Position numbers and translations under genes: made by a program. A stretch of DNA of 64,000 nucleotides, from NCBI GenBank assembly GCA_947630785.1, contig CANRIW010000001.1, positions 62,001 to 126,000 of the forward strand, read 5' to 3'. This document shows, piece by piece, positions 63,529 to 64,000 of this stretch. A model generated the notes under the pieces. The model saw only the letters and a program-made list of their open reading frames with translations. It ran no database searches and had not been told where the DNA came from. This DNA comes from an uncultured Oscillospiraceae bacterium. GTDB lineage: Bacteria > Bacillota > Clostridia > Oscillospirales > Oscillospiraceae. Each line of letters begins with the position of its first letter. The first letter of the stretch is position 1.

Positions 63529-64000
63529 TCAGTGTTTCACAATGGCGCCGAAGCGGCAGTTGGACTGGCATACGCCGCACTTGATGCACTTCTCGGTGTC
63601 GATGAAGTGGGGTCCCTTTACCACGCCGGAGATGGCGCCCACCGGGCAGTTCCGGGCGCACAGGGTGCAGCCCTTGCACTTGTCGGCCACGATCTCGTAT
63701 TTCAGCAGGTTCTTGCACACGCCGGCGGGGCAGCGCTTCTCCACCACGTGGGCGATGTACTCATCCCGGAAGTATTTCATGGTGGACAGCACCGGGTTGG
63801 GGGCCGACTGGCCCAGGGCGCACAGGGAGGAGGACTTCAGGTGGTAGCACAGCTCCTCGATGGTGTCCAGGTCCTCCAGGGTCCCCTTGCCGTCGGTGAT
63901 CTTGGTGAGCAGGTCCAGCAGCCGCTTGGTGCCGATGCGGCAGGGGGTGCATTTGCCGCAGGACTCGTCCACGCAGAACTCCAGGAAGAACTTGGCGATG
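63529..64000 (-). CDS. hydB: NuoF-like electron-bifurcating hydrogenase subunit HydB/HndC (5' end outside window)
   Basis: The C-terminal ~157 residues of a NADH-binding flavoprotein; the start lies beyond base 64000. Visible first is [22 protein letters not shown], the NuoF [4Fe-4S] site, with a further Cys in [15 protein letters not shown]-terminal two-cluster ferredoxin domain follows ([32 protein letters not shown]), which marks the hydrogenase HydB/HndC branch rather than complex I NuoF. It oxidises NAD(P)H and passes electrons within the HydABC complex. It ends 16 bases before hydA. Confidence 0.93.
   Translation of the reverse strand, partial: IAKFFLEFCVDESCGKCTPCRIGTKRLLDLLTKITDGKGTLEDLDTIEELCYHLKSSSLCALGQSAPNPVLSTMKYFRDEYIAHVVEKRCPAGVCKNLLKYEIVADKCKGCTLCARNCPVGAISGVVKGPHFIDTEKCIKCGVCQSNCRFGAIVKH

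Overview
The window reads as a chromosomal segment of a GC-rich, strictly anaerobic Firmicute. An Oscillospiraceae/Ruminococcaceae-type gut clostridium (Flavonifractor/Lawsonibacter/Oscillibacter-like) is the best guess. The Gram-positive signs are SepF and DivIVA, a T-box leader on ileS, the Prp protease beside an N-terminally extended L27, MurT, a RicT-HolB-YaaO block as in Bacillus, and SLH-domain surface anchoring. A trimeric-type [FeFe]-hydrogenase and a HemZ-type radical SAM protein point to anaerobic life. Genes are dense, run on both strands, and are mostly closed by perfect intrinsic terminators. Nearly every long frame opposite a gene is a GC-driven shadow. I see no rRNA, tRNA, CRISPR array, insertion sequence or prophage.

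Layout. 1-5.4 kb: the end of a VanZ-like membrane protein, then a tight operon (hexapeptide acetyltransferase, HD protein, NAD-dependent epimerase, MBL hydrolase, hemZ). 5.4-5.9 kb: a small structured RNA with its own promoter and terminator (possibly 6S), then a structured leader. 5.9-12.1 kb: a 2065-residue surface subtilase with dockerin, Big_2, cohesin-like and SLH parts. 12.2-14.7 kb (minus): gap and a CLC-F-like anion transporter. 14.8-17.8 kb: rplU-prp-rpmA-obgE plus a GNAT enzyme. 17.9-22.3 kb (minus): miaA-hfq-HlyD-like-yggS-sepF-divIVA. 22.4-31.0 kb: DEAD-box helicase, metallophosphoesterase, mnmG, murT, a GatD homologue lacking its catalytic residues, a phosphatase, and prmA. 31.1-34.4 kb: T-box and ileS, separated by a palindromic MITE-like element. 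34.5-39.2 kb: an anion permease, an AmtB-PII fusion (minus) and purF.

39.4-54.4 kb is the most unusual part: a five-gene operon behind a perfect TTGACA-N17-TATAAT promoter that contains an inverted repeat. It encodes a secreted, membrane-anchored vWA protein, a 1186-residue tubulin-like GTPase homologue (GGTGSG motif), an unrecognised two-helix membrane protein, a 1436-residue multi-helix membrane protein ending in a zinc ribbon and an HELTH metallopeptidase resembling DA1, and a CASTOR/POLLUX-like ion channel with two RCK-like domains. I know of no described system with this set. A membrane-linked cytomotive or sensing apparatus is my inference.

54.6-58.2 kb (minus) is an ECF sigma factor gene followed by two serpin genes. 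The first serpin carries an N-terminal cytoplasmic segment and membrane helix typical of clostridial anti-sigma proteins, which suggests protease-responsive signalling. 58.3-61.6 kb (minus) holds the YaaO-like decarboxylase, holB and ricT. 61.7-64.0 kb (minus) holds hydA and the end of the NuoF-like electron-bifurcating subunit, cut by the window edge.
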